A DNA stretch of 64,000 nt from the NCBI RefSeq assembly GCF_037646455.1, contig NZ_JBBIXN010000004.1:372001-436000 (forward strand), read 5' to 3'. Position 1 is the stretch's first letter, and every line of letters starts with the position of its first letter. Shown piece after piece: positions 8,820-16,626 of this stretch. Both the position numbers and the translations under genes were made by a program. The notes under the pieces are model-generated. The model was not told the DNA's origin. It saw only the letters and a list, made by a program, of their open reading frames with translations, and searched no databases. Source of the stretch: Draconibacterium mangrovi_A. Lineage in GTDB: Bacteria > Bacteroidota > Bacteroidia > Bacteroidales > Prolixibacteraceae.

Positions 8820-8850
8820 CAAAAATAGAAATAAATTGTTATTTATCAAA
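8820..8850 (-). promoter_or_regulatory. Promoter of the rpsF operon
   Basis: On the minus strand TTTG (8850-8847), a 19-base spacer, then TATTTTTG (8827-8820). This fits the Bacteroidota consensus TTTG-N19-TAnnTTTG, about 52 bases upstream of the S6 start. It is the most complete promoter in the window. Confidence 0.75.
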
Positions 8851-8880
8851 CACTTTACTGATTTTTAAGGCTTCAATTAA

Positions 8881-8911
8881 GAATCCGATCTCTTTAAAAC
8901 AGATCGGATTC
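8881..8911 (-). terminator. Perfect 11-bp hairpin downstream of creD
   Basis: GAATCCGATCT and AGATCGGATTC with a 9-base loop. Read on the minus strand it is followed by TTAATT only, so it is a weak or atypical terminator. It lies about 120 bases beyond the creD stop. A smaller GCTGAC/GTCAGC hairpin sits at 8933-8949. Confidence 0.55.
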
Positions 8912-9030
8912 CTCGGCTCTCAGTTTTCACCTGCTGACTTCAGGTCAGCTTGGGAGTAAAGATACGTTAGCAAAGTATTGAACAGTTGAGCTTTAGTCAC
9001 GAGCTTAACGTTAAACTCTGAACACTTAAC

Positions 9031-10353
9031 TCACTCTCCGTACCAGTTAATTTTCCGAGTAAAGAACATTGTTAGTGCTAGCACCACAAACAAACCAATG
9101 CTACCAACCAATAGTGCCAGTGTCTCCAACTGCATCAACACAAATATAAATCCGAACGAAAAAGTTAGAATCAGTGTTTGTATGAGTGCGTTTCCCCAGG
9201 TTTTTAAGAACGAGCGCGAATAAAGTAAAACCATCACTAATACCGCCAGCGCCGAGATAAGGTAAGCAAGGTTAAACCCGATTTGCTCCGAAATGGAAAG
9301 TAGCAGCAGGTAAAAGGTAAGCACGGCAAAACCAACCAAAATATATTGGAAGGGATGAACCCGCTGTTTGGTAATAATTTCATTTAAAAAGAATGCCAGA
9401 AAAACAAAGAGTATGACCATGATTCCGTATTTGGCCGCCCGCGAACTTTTCTGGTAGTGGTCGGCAACCTGCACCAGCCGTACACCAAAATCGGCGTCAG
9501 TAACACGATACTCCGCATTTTTCCACATCTGCGGAAAGTTGCGGTTAAAGTTCAGTACTTTCCAGCTGGCGATAAAACCGCTATTATCGATATCGTGATC
9601 GGCAGGAAGAAAGCTTCCTTCGAATCCGGGATCGTTCCACGCGGATTGAAGTTTGACTTCGGTGGTTTCGCCGAGGGGAGCAAAACTTAAAGATTCTGAA
9701 CCTTTTAAGTGGAGCATGAATTCGAAATTGGCCGGAAAGTTTTTCAACGACAATTCACGCATCGGCAATGAAATGCCATTGACTCCGATCAGCGGGTTTT
9801 CCATTCCTGGCATGAATTCATGTTCAGTTCCGTTCCAGGATAGCGAAACTTTGTCGCTGATACCACGCAGGTCGGTGATAGCGACCATTAGTGTTGCTTT
9901 TTCCCAGAGTACATCTTCGGGCGAAATTTTTAATGCTTCAAGATTTGGTTGCTGAAAGTTCCCTTTAACTTTTATCGCCGATTCATAAACTACCGTTTCG
10001 TAAATACTGCGTTTTCGTTTTTCCGGGAAAACCTCACTGTCAATATTTAAAGTTTGGGGAAGCAGGTAACACGACTTGGAAGTTTCGCTGATTTCCTTCC
10101 CGCTGGCATCAAAACTGCGTTCGATATAGGGGAGCATAAGCACCGGTCCGCGAACGGTTTGTGCCAGTGACCAAGTTTGCATGACCTCTTGGTTGGTGAG
10201 TTCTGCCGTTTTCTGGCGTTCACCGATCAAGTCGATGATCATAAATTTTGGGATGAGTAGTACCAATGCTATAAAGCCGATAATAAAGACTTTAAAAGTA
10301 ATCTGCCAGTTGATCGACTTTTGCGCATCGCGAATGATTTCTTTTGTTTCCAT
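9031..10353 (-). CDS. creD: Inner-membrane protein CreD
   Basis: CreD-family inner-membrane protein of 440 residues; the family is linked to envelope integrity and tolerance of colicins and beta-lactams, mechanism unknown. Start set at METKEIIRDAQKS (ATG ending 10353) rather than the 9-codon longer frame. There is one N-terminal membrane helix (about 22-42), a large periplasmic region containing the family-typical VRGPVLMLPY segment, and several membrane helices in the last 130 residues (VILFVFLAFFLNE, FQYILVGFAVLTFYLL, and others). Instead of the CreBC two-component genes of enterobacteria, the neighbours are a winged-helix regulator and a small membrane protein. Confidence 0.93.
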   Translation of the reverse strand: METKEIIRDAQKSINWQITFKVFIIGFIALVLLIPKFMIIDLIGERQKTAELTNQEVMQTWSLAQTVRGPVLMLPYIERSFDASGKEISETSKSCYLLPQTLNIDSEVFPEKRKRSIYETVVYESAIKVKGNFQQPNLEALKISPEDVLWEKATLMVAITDLRGISDKVSLSWNGTEHEFMPGMENPLIGVNGISLPMRELSLKNFPANFEFMLHLKGSESLSFAPLGETTEVKLQSAWNDPGFEGSFLPADHDIDNSGFIASWKVLNFNRNFPQMWKNAEYRVTDADFGVRLVQVADHYQKSSRAAKYGIMVILFVFLAFFLNEIITKQRVHPFQYILVGFAVLTFYLLLLSISEQIGFNLAYLISALAVLVMVLLYSRSFLKTWGNALIQTLILTFSFGFIFVLMQLETLALLVGSIGLFVVLALTMFFTRKINWYGE

Positions 10354-10398
10354 ATGTTTTATTTTTACTTTGAAATTCAAAGTGGATGTATAAAAAAA

Positions 10399-10695
10399 TT
10401 AGATCTGTTTTAAAATTTCTTCCAGCGCTTTTATATGGCTTTCGAAAGCAGCCGCGCCGGTGTCAGTAATCTCATATTTTGTATTGGGCTTTCGGTCAAC
10501 AAATGTTTTAATTACAGCAATGTATCCGGCATGTTCAAGCGTTTTTAGGTGGCTTGCCAGGTTCCCGTCGGTGAGTTCGAGCATCTCTTTTAAGTCGTTA
10601 AATGAGGCACGTGCATTTACCGAAAGCACCGACATGATTCCCAACCGGATCTTATTCTCGAAAGCCTTATTTAGATTTTGAAAACTGCTTTTCAT
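10399..10695 (-). CDS. Winged-helix transcriptional regulator
   Basis: A 98-residue DNA-binding protein of the MarR/ArsR-like winged-helix type, with no ligand domain. Helix-turn-helix around residues 30-58 (FNDLKEMLELTDGNLASHLKTLEHAGYI) and a wing at 58-75 (IKTFVDRKPNTKYEITDTG). It has no cysteine metal site, so it is not a classic ArsR sensor. It sits 45 bases upstream of creD and 67 bases downstream of the membrane-protein gene on the same strand, so it probably regulates its own operon (inference). Confidence 0.88.
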   Translation of the reverse strand: MKSSFQNLNKAFENKIRLGIMSVLSVNARASFNDLKEMLELTDGNLASHLKTLEHAGYIAVIKTFVDRKPNTKYEITDTGAAAFESHIKALEEILKQI

Positions 10696-10762
10696 GTGTC
10701 AATAGTTATTTGCTTTTAATGGAAACACATGGAATTTGTCCCGATAAAAGTCGGGGCTCATT

Positions 10763-11389
10763 TCATGACTTTGGGGCTTTGTTATACTCATATCTGTAAT
10801 ACATAAGAATTCCATAAATAATATGGAGCACACCAAAACCAAGTGCCCAGAACAAAAGTCCCAGCGATGGTAATAATGCAGCAATAATGCCTAATACAAT
10901 TTGAAAAATGCCCAGATAGAAAATTTCCTGACGGGTAAATTTAGCTGCGGTGGTTAGTGCCAGTCCATAAAAGATCAGGCAGGCCGCCGCCACAATCCCG
11001 TATATTCCGTCGGATGTCAGAACCATAATAAAAATACCTCCCGAAACCAGTGGCAGTGCAAGATTAATCAGCATGAGTCGCGTACCCGGGTTCCAAAACT
11101 TTTTTCCGGCTTTTCTGACGCGCCGGATCGTAAGTATTATCACCGTTGCCAAAGACAATACTAAAACAATAAATGCAATTAATGCTACTTTTGGAGCCAC
11201 TGGGTTATAGAAGAAATTTGAATCAACATTTCCGGAATAGACTAAATAATAGGTAAGTGCTGCACCAAACATTGCATAAATTCCAACCAGAATTCCCGAT
11301 AGTCCACTTAAAGAAAGAAATCGACTCGATTCTTCCATCATTTTCCGGATCTCTTTGATCTCGGATAAATATTTTTCTGAATTCTCCAT
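10763..11389 (-). CDS. Integral membrane protein in the creD operon
   Basis: A 208-residue protein with a charged N-terminal cytosolic helix (about 1-25) and roughly six hydrophobic segments: LSGILVGIYAMFGAALTYYL, ALIAFIVLVLSLATVIIL, LINLALPLVSGGIFIMVL, IYGIVAAACLIFYGLAL, IFYLGIFQIVLGIIAALL, and a final one ending GILMYY. No catalytic motif is visible. First gene of the apparent three-gene operon with the winged-helix regulator and creD. Proteins of this type recur beside such regulators in Bacteroidota; function unknown. Confidence 0.8.
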   Translation of the reverse strand: MENSEKYLSEIKEIRKMMEESSRFLSLSGLSGILVGIYAMFGAALTYYLVYSGNVDSNFFYNPVAPKVALIAFIVLVLSLATVIILTIRRVRKAGKKFWNPGTRLMLINLALPLVSGGIFIMVLTSDGIYGIVAAACLIFYGLALTTAAKFTRQEIFYLGIFQIVLGIIAALLPSLGLLFWALGFGVLHIIYGILMYYRYEYNKAPKS

Positions 11390-11463
11390 ATTAAAAGTAC
11401 TTTGAAATACAAAGTAATGAATTTAAAATATAATCTGCAATAGGGGAGGAATAATTTTTTCTC

Positions 11464-13005
11464 TTATTTGATTTTGCTGATCTTCTTGATCAAACTGATT
11501 TGTCCGAAATTGATTTCCAAAATATAAATTCCCGGACGTAATAAACTCAGGTCAATTTGGCTGTCCTTTAATTGCTCAAGTCTTCGTCGCGTTCTGCCCG
11601 TCAGATCAACAATGCGAAAATCAAAAGAAGAGTCGATGCCTGAAATAGTTAATCGATCGGAAACGGGATTAGGGTAAATGTTGATTTCGTTAGCATTGTA
11701 AACCGCTGCACCTGACAGGAAATCGACATTTACAAGTTTTGAAATGGTATCGCAAGCCATAATAGCATTGCAAACTTTCAGCGAAACCTTGTATCGCCCT
11801 TTTTGATCATACACGTGTTCAGGTTCCCACGAACTTGAGGAGGTATCATCACCAAAATCCCATTCAATAAGGTAATCGTCCGACGAATGGTTGAAAGTAG
11901 TCAATGAATTTTCATTTAGTATAAAGTCGAAATCAGCAACAGGCTTTATCTGTTGGAACAAAAACTCGGAAATCTTATGATGCACGGTGTCCCAATATTC
12001 ATTAGGACCTTCAGGCGGGAAGATTCCTGTATCAACACCATAAAATTCATGGCCTTTGTCTGTTACAAAATAGGTTTCATGGGGAATTCCACGGTTTGTA
12101 AGCGCTGTATCAATGCAGTAACTTCCATAGGTTTCAGGCATTTTAAATTTAACCAGAGGATTATCGGGGACGCTGCCTACGAGTGGTATGCCTTTTTTGA
12201 AAGGAACAATGTTATCGTTTTCGCCGTGCATTAAAAGCAGTGGTGTTTGCTTATTTTCAATGTAACTTGTATTCCAGGTTGCTCCCCACATGGCTACAAC
12301 AGCATCCGGTGAGGCATACGATCCGGAAGGTCCGATTTCATCCAAACTTCCAAGCGGTGGGGCATTTTGTGTATTCTCAGGGATTTCTTGCTCCTGGTCG
12401 AGGTATAAAACGGATAAATCCTGAATAGCACCGGCACTGCTTCCTGCCAAAAATACCCGAGATGAATCGATGCCATAGAAGTCGGCATTTTGCTTAAGGT
12501 AGCCAATAGCTGCTCTGCCGTCCTGTGTTGCACGGTACGCCGCCCGATAGGCGTTTTCTTCGCTAACACTAAGTCCCACTATTACGCCCAGAAAACGGGT
12601 TACATCGGCTCCCATTCCCAATCGGTAATCGATTGTTGCTGTAACATAACCCTGTCGGGCAAACGAGTCGCAGAAAGCCACAATGTCATCGGCCAGTCTC
12701 GATCCCGTCAGAAAAGCCCCGCTGTGCGAAAAGATAATGACCGGCCTCTTTGCAACCGTATCATTTTTCGGCAGAAACAGGTCCATGAAAAGTGGTCTGA
12801 GCTCGGTTGATTGTTCTCCGTCGTGAATGTTATAATCGGCTAAAAGACCAATCGGATTATTCAACCATTCGGCCTGTGCGTATTCAACATTCTTGAGTGT
12901 ATCGATTTCCCCAAAAATCTTTTTGGTGTAACGAAATTCCTGACCCACAGCTTGAAAGGCAAGGCCGATCAGCAAAAGTATGAATATGTTATGAGTGAAT
13001 TTCAA
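11464..13005 (-). CDS. Secreted alpha/beta-hydrolase (esterase) with PKD domain and T9SS sorting tail
   Basis: A 513-residue exported enzyme in three parts. Signal peptide 1-21 (ends AVGQ). The carboxylesterase-like hydrolase spans about 70-355: oxyanion-hole region FSHSGAF (92-98), nucleophile elbow GSSAG with Ser190, acid Asp264 in HGENDN, and His319 in KGHEF, giving a complete triad. A PKD-type Ig fold follows at about 360-428 (EWDFGDDTSSSS, HVYDQKGRYKVSLKV). The type A C-terminal sorting domain at about 440-513 (INIYPNPVSDRLTI, PGIYILEI, KKISKIK) sends the protein through the type IX secretion system to the surface or medium. The substrate is unknown, perhaps an ester on polysaccharide (inference). 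It appears monocistronic. Confidence 0.88.
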   Translation of the reverse strand: MKFTHNIFILLLIGLAFQAVGQEFRYTKKIFGEIDTLKNVEYAQAEWLNNPIGLLADYNIHDGEQSTELRPLFMDLFLPKNDTVAKRPVIIFSHSGAFLTGSRLADDIVAFCDSFARQGYVTATIDYRLGMGADVTRFLGVIVGLSVSEENAYRAAYRATQDGRAAIGYLKQNADFYGIDSSRVFLAGSSAGAIQDLSVLYLDQEQEIPENTQNAPPLGSLDEIGPSGSYASPDAVVAMWGATWNTSYIENKQTPLLLMHGENDNIVPFKKGIPLVGSVPDNPLVKFKMPETYGSYCIDTALTNRGIPHETYFVTDKGHEFYGVDTGIFPPEGPNEYWDTVHHKISEFLFQQIKPVADFDFILNENSLTTFNHSSDDYLIEWDFGDDTSSSSWEPEHVYDQKGRYKVSLKVCNAIMACDTISKLVNVDFLSGAAVYNANEINIYPNPVSDRLTISGIDSSFDFRIVDLTGRTRRRLEQLKDSQIDLSLLRPGIYILEINFGQISLIKKISKIK

Positions 13006-13018
13006 ACGACACTGACAT

Positions 13019-14278
13019 TTAAATCAAGAACTGAAACAGATCAGGGCGATCGTTCAGGTATTCAAATATAAATCCGTTCTCCTCCATACGCTCGACCAGC
13101 CCTTTAAAGTCTTCTTTTGTCTGGACTTCGATACCAATGACAGCAGGACCTTTTTCGCGGTTGGTTTTTTTCGAATATTCAAAATGGGTGATATCGTCTT
13201 TCGGGCCAAGTACAATATCAACGAAGGTGCGAAGTGCACCGGCCCGTTGCGGGAAACGCACGATGAAATAATGCTTCAATCCCTCGTATAAAAGCGAACG
13301 TTCTTTTATTTCTTCCGTGCGGGTAATGTCGTTGTTGCTGCCACTTACAATACAAACTACATTTTTCCCTTTGATTTCATCTCTGAAAAAATCAAGGGCA
13401 GCAATCGAAAGTGCTCCGGCCGGTTCAATAACAATGGCATCGCGGTTGTACAATTCCAGAATTTTAGTGCATATCTTTCCTTCAGGCACCGGCTGAAATT
13501 TGTCGATCACCTGCCGGCAAACTTCAAAGGTATAATTGCCAACCTGCTGAACGGCTGCACCGTCAACAAACTTGTCGATTTTTTCCAGTCGTACCACTTT
13601 CCCTGCTTCAACCGAACTTTGCATGGAAGGTGCGCCTGCCGGTTCAACGCCAATTATTTTTGTGGAAGGACTAACCTGTTTTAAATAGGCACCTACTCCA
13701 GCGGCCAATCCTCCTCCGCCAATCGGAATAAACAGGTAATCGATTTGATCCTTCGTGTCTTCCAGAATTTCGGAGCCAACTGTGGCCTGTCCTTCAATAA
13801 TCTGCGGATCATCAAAAGGATGAACAAAGATCATCCCGGTTTTTTGGCAGTCTTCCATCGCCAGTCTGTTGGAATCATCGAAGGTATCGCCGGCCAGCAA
13901 AACCACCACATTGTCTTTCCCAAACATCTCAACCTGGCGTATTTTTTGTTTTGGCGTGGTTGCAGGCATGTATATTTTTCCCTGGATCTTTAATTCGCGA
14001 CACGAATAGGCAAATCCCTGAGCGTGATTTCCGGCGCTTGCACAAACTACGCCTTTTTTACGATCGGCATCCGAAAGTTGAGCGATTTTATTGTAAGCAC
14101 CACGTAACTTGTAAGAACGTACTACCTGCAGGTCTTCCCGTTTCAATAAAATATTGGCATGAAACTCTTCCGAAAGGTTCAGGTTTTTTTGCAAAGGAGT
14201 ATGAAGCGTAACATCCTTTAACCTGATTTTCGCCCGGGTTATATCTTCTAATTGCGGAAAGTAGTTATCAGCTGGCAT
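13019..14278 (-). CDS. ilvA: Threonine dehydratase (threonine ammonia-lyase)
   Basis: PLP enzyme that deaminates threonine to 2-oxobutanoate, the first step toward isoleucine. It has 419 residues: catalytic domain 1-320 with the PLP lysine in SYKLRGAY (Lys57), SAGNHAQG (81-88), and the phosphate-binding GGGG loop (187-190); one C-terminal ACT-like domain at about 335-415 (HYFIVRFPQRAGALRTFVD). This is the shorter, single-ACT form, so regulation may differ from the two-ACT E. coli enzyme. Other ilv/leu genes are not adjacent. It has a promoter-like site immediately upstream. Confidence 0.95.
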   Translation of the reverse strand: MPADNYFPQLEDITRAKIRLKDVTLHTPLQKNLNLSEEFHANILLKREDLQVVRSYKLRGAYNKIAQLSDADRKKGVVCASAGNHAQGFAYSCRELKIQGKIYMPATTPKQKIRQVEMFGKDNVVVLLAGDTFDDSNRLAMEDCQKTGMIFVHPFDDPQIIEGQATVGSEILEDTKDQIDYLFIPIGGGGLAAGVGAYLKQVSPSTKIIGVEPAGAPSMQSSVEAGKVVRLEKIDKFVDGAAVQQVGNYTFEVCRQVIDKFQPVPEGKICTKILELYNRDAIVIEPAGALSIAALDFFRDEIKGKNVVCIVSGSNNDITRTEEIKERSLLYEGLKHYFIVRFPQRAGALRTFVDIVLGPKDDITHFEYSKKTNREKGPAVIGIEVQTKEDFKGLVERMEENGFIFEYLNDRPDLFQFLI

Positions 14279-14292
14279 GTTTTATTTTTCTG

Positions 14293-14300
14293 CAAAGGTA
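14293..14300 (-). promoter_or_regulatory. -7 element upstream of ilvA
   Basis: Minus-strand TACCTTTG followed by C fits TAnnTTTG(C). It ends 15 bases before the ATG, implying a very short 5' leader. No convincing -33 box at the expected distance. Confidence 0.5.
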
Positions 14301-14347
14301 AGCAACAAATCCGGCAATTGATATCGACGGGAATGTTGGATAATTAT

Positions 14348-16597
14348 TTAATAAACTACCGATTTTGGACGATCCTCCGCATTTTTCCCAAAGTCTTTAT
14401 TCGGTGTATCTCCCATTTTAAAAACCAGTTTTCCACCCGCACGAATTTGCTTGTGCGTAATGAATGATTTTGTGTAGGGCTCGCCGTTCAATGTTACTGA
14501 TTGAATGTATAGATTTTCATCGCTGTTATCTTCGGCAACAATGGTAAATACTTTTCCCTGAGGTAGCCCGATTTCAGCCACATCGAACAATGGACTGCCA
14601 AATACATAGGCGCCGTTAGCCGGATTAACCGGGTAAATGCCTATAGATGACAGTACATACCAGGCCGACATCTGGCCACAATCTTCATTCCCGCACAATC
14701 CATCGGGCTGGTCGGTGTACATGGTGGTACAAATTTCGCGTACTTTTTCAGCGGTTTTCCACTGGGTGCCTGCATAAGCGTACATGTAGGTGGTGTGGTG
14801 ACTGGGTTCGTTGCCGTGTGCATATTGTCCGATAAGTCCGGAAATGTCGCTCGAAGCCGTTTCAACCTGCTCCGATGAAATGGAAAACAAGCTGTCGAGT
14901 TTGGTGTTAAAAGCATCTTCTCCTCCGTGCAATTCAATCAAGCCTTCAGGATCTTGAGGAACCAGCCAGGTGTATTGCCAGCTGTTCCCTTCGCAAAAAT
15001 CATCTTCGCGGTGTGCCGAATAAATAGGGCTAAATGGCGTTCTCCAACTTCCGTCGGAAAGTTTACCCCTCATAAATTTGATGTTGGTATCGAAATACTG
15101 TTTGTAATAGTTGGCACGATTCGAGAACAACTCATAATCTTCGGTTTTTCCCAGATCTTTTGCCATTGCGGCAATGCACCAGTCATCGATGGCATATTCC
15201 AGTCCCATGGCTACTGATTCTACGGTTTTATCGGCCGGGATATAACCGAGTTCTTTTACGTAGTCTAGACCTCGTTCGTCGAGTAAAGCCGATGTTTTCA
15301 TAGCGTCGAATGCACGTTCGGCATCAAAACCTCTGAAGCCTTTTAACCAGGCATCCGCAATTACAGGAACTGAGTGATAGCCAACCATGGTATTGGTTTC
15401 ATTTCCCTGAAGGTGCCAAACAGGCAACTTCCCTTGTTGATCGTAGGCTGCCAGTAAGGAATTCACAAAATCATTTACCCGGTTCGGTTGAACTAGTGTG
15501 AATAATGGATGCGCAGCGCGATAAGTATCCCATAACGAGAAAACGGTGTAATTATCAAACCCGGGATCGGCATAAATTTCTTTGTCTGTTCCGCGATAAT
15601 CGCCATTTACATCGTTGAATAAGTTCGGAGCGATCATGGTGTGATACAGCGAGGTATAAAAAGTTGTTTTATCGGCTGCGTTAGTCGTTTCAATTCGGAT
15701 TTTACCCAGTTCGGTATTCCATTTTGTTTTGGCCATTTCCCATACTCCGTCGAAATTCCAAACGCCAATTTCTTCATCAATTTCTGCCAGCATGTTATTG
15801 TGAGCTCCTTCGGTACTAACCGGCGAAAGGGCTGTTTTTGCCATCAATTCGCCATTGCCTTCAAACTCGATCAAAGCAGTAATTTCGCCTATTTCATCAT
15901 TACTTCTTATAATTTCGAAGTTGATGATATCTTTCGAGAATTCGGTGTAGAAAAATACACGCTGATCGGCCGCCCAGCCTTTTGAAAAACGATATCCTTC
16001 AATGCTGTTGTTGTTCACCTGTTTTAATTGACCTTTTGTAATGCGGTCCCAGCCTGTGCCATATTTCAGATCGACGAGTACTTTGGAATTTCCGTTTCCA
16101 TTGTATTCGTATTTATGAAAACCAACCCGATCAGTGGCTGTAAGTTCGGCTTTTATGTTGTAGCGTTTTATTTTGATGGAATAAAATCCCGGTTCCACTT
16201 CTTCGTCATCGTGAGTGTATTTAGCTTGCCAGTCGTAAGGATTTTCTTCAGTGATATTTGGAGTATAATCTCCCGAGACCGGCATAAAAAGAATATCACC
16301 CAGGTCTCCTATACCGGTACCACTAAGGTGTGTGTGTGCAAAACCAATTAGTAGTGAATCGGAATAGTGGTATCCTGAGCACCAGTCCCAGCCTTGCGTT
16401 GGATTATTTAGCCCCAGTTGAACAGCACCAAAAGGTGTGCTGGCACCAACAAATACGTGCCCGTGGTAATCGCTGCCAATCATCGGATCGACAAAGGTTG
16501 TATAATCAGTAATTACACTGGTTGTGGTGGTTTCCCGATTGCATGCGCTGAATGCAACAGCAGAGGCCAGTAAAATTAGAATTGAAAGTCGTTTCAT
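14348..16597 (-). CDS. GH92 alpha-mannosidase (lipoprotein)
   Basis: Calcium-dependent exo-alpha-mannosidase of glycoside hydrolase family 92, 749 residues. The lipoprotein signal ends in FSAC with Cys19; the next residues (NRETTTT) lack an acidic export tag, so periplasmic anchoring is as likely as surface display. Family markers: FVDPMIGSDYHGHVFVGAS near the start, HTHLSGTGIGDLGDI, SLWDTYRAAHPLF, EGNSWQYTW with Glu536 at the expected place of the general acid, GNEPSHHTTYMY, and GNEDCGQMSAWYVLSSIG. Likely trims mannose from N-glycan or mannan side chains. It lies 29 bases after the other GH92 gene in the same direction. Confidence 0.93.
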   Translation of the reverse strand: MKRLSILILLASAVAFSACNRETTTTSVITDYTTFVDPMIGSDYHGHVFVGASTPFGAVQLGLNNPTQGWDWCSGYHYSDSLLIGFAHTHLSGTGIGDLGDILFMPVSGDYTPNITEENPYDWQAKYTHDDEEVEPGFYSIKIKRYNIKAELTATDRVGFHKYEYNGNGNSKVLVDLKYGTGWDRITKGQLKQVNNNSIEGYRFSKGWAADQRVFFYTEFSKDIINFEIIRSNDEIGEITALIEFEGNGELMAKTALSPVSTEGAHNNMLAEIDEEIGVWNFDGVWEMAKTKWNTELGKIRIETTNAADKTTFYTSLYHTMIAPNLFNDVNGDYRGTDKEIYADPGFDNYTVFSLWDTYRAAHPLFTLVQPNRVNDFVNSLLAAYDQQGKLPVWHLQGNETNTMVGYHSVPVIADAWLKGFRGFDAERAFDAMKTSALLDERGLDYVKELGYIPADKTVESVAMGLEYAIDDWCIAAMAKDLGKTEDYELFSNRANYYKQYFDTNIKFMRGKLSDGSWRTPFSPIYSAHREDDFCEGNSWQYTWLVPQDPEGLIELHGGEDAFNTKLDSLFSISSEQVETASSDISGLIGQYAHGNEPSHHTTYMYAYAGTQWKTAEKVREICTTMYTDQPDGLCGNEDCGQMSAWYVLSSIGIYPVNPANGAYVFGSPLFDVAEIGLPQGKVFTIVAEDNSDENLYIQSVTLNGEPYTKSFITHKQIRAGGKLVFKMGDTPNKDFGKNAEDRPKSVVY

Positions 16598-16626
16598 GGT
16601 TCGTATGATTTTTTGTTATTTCAAAA

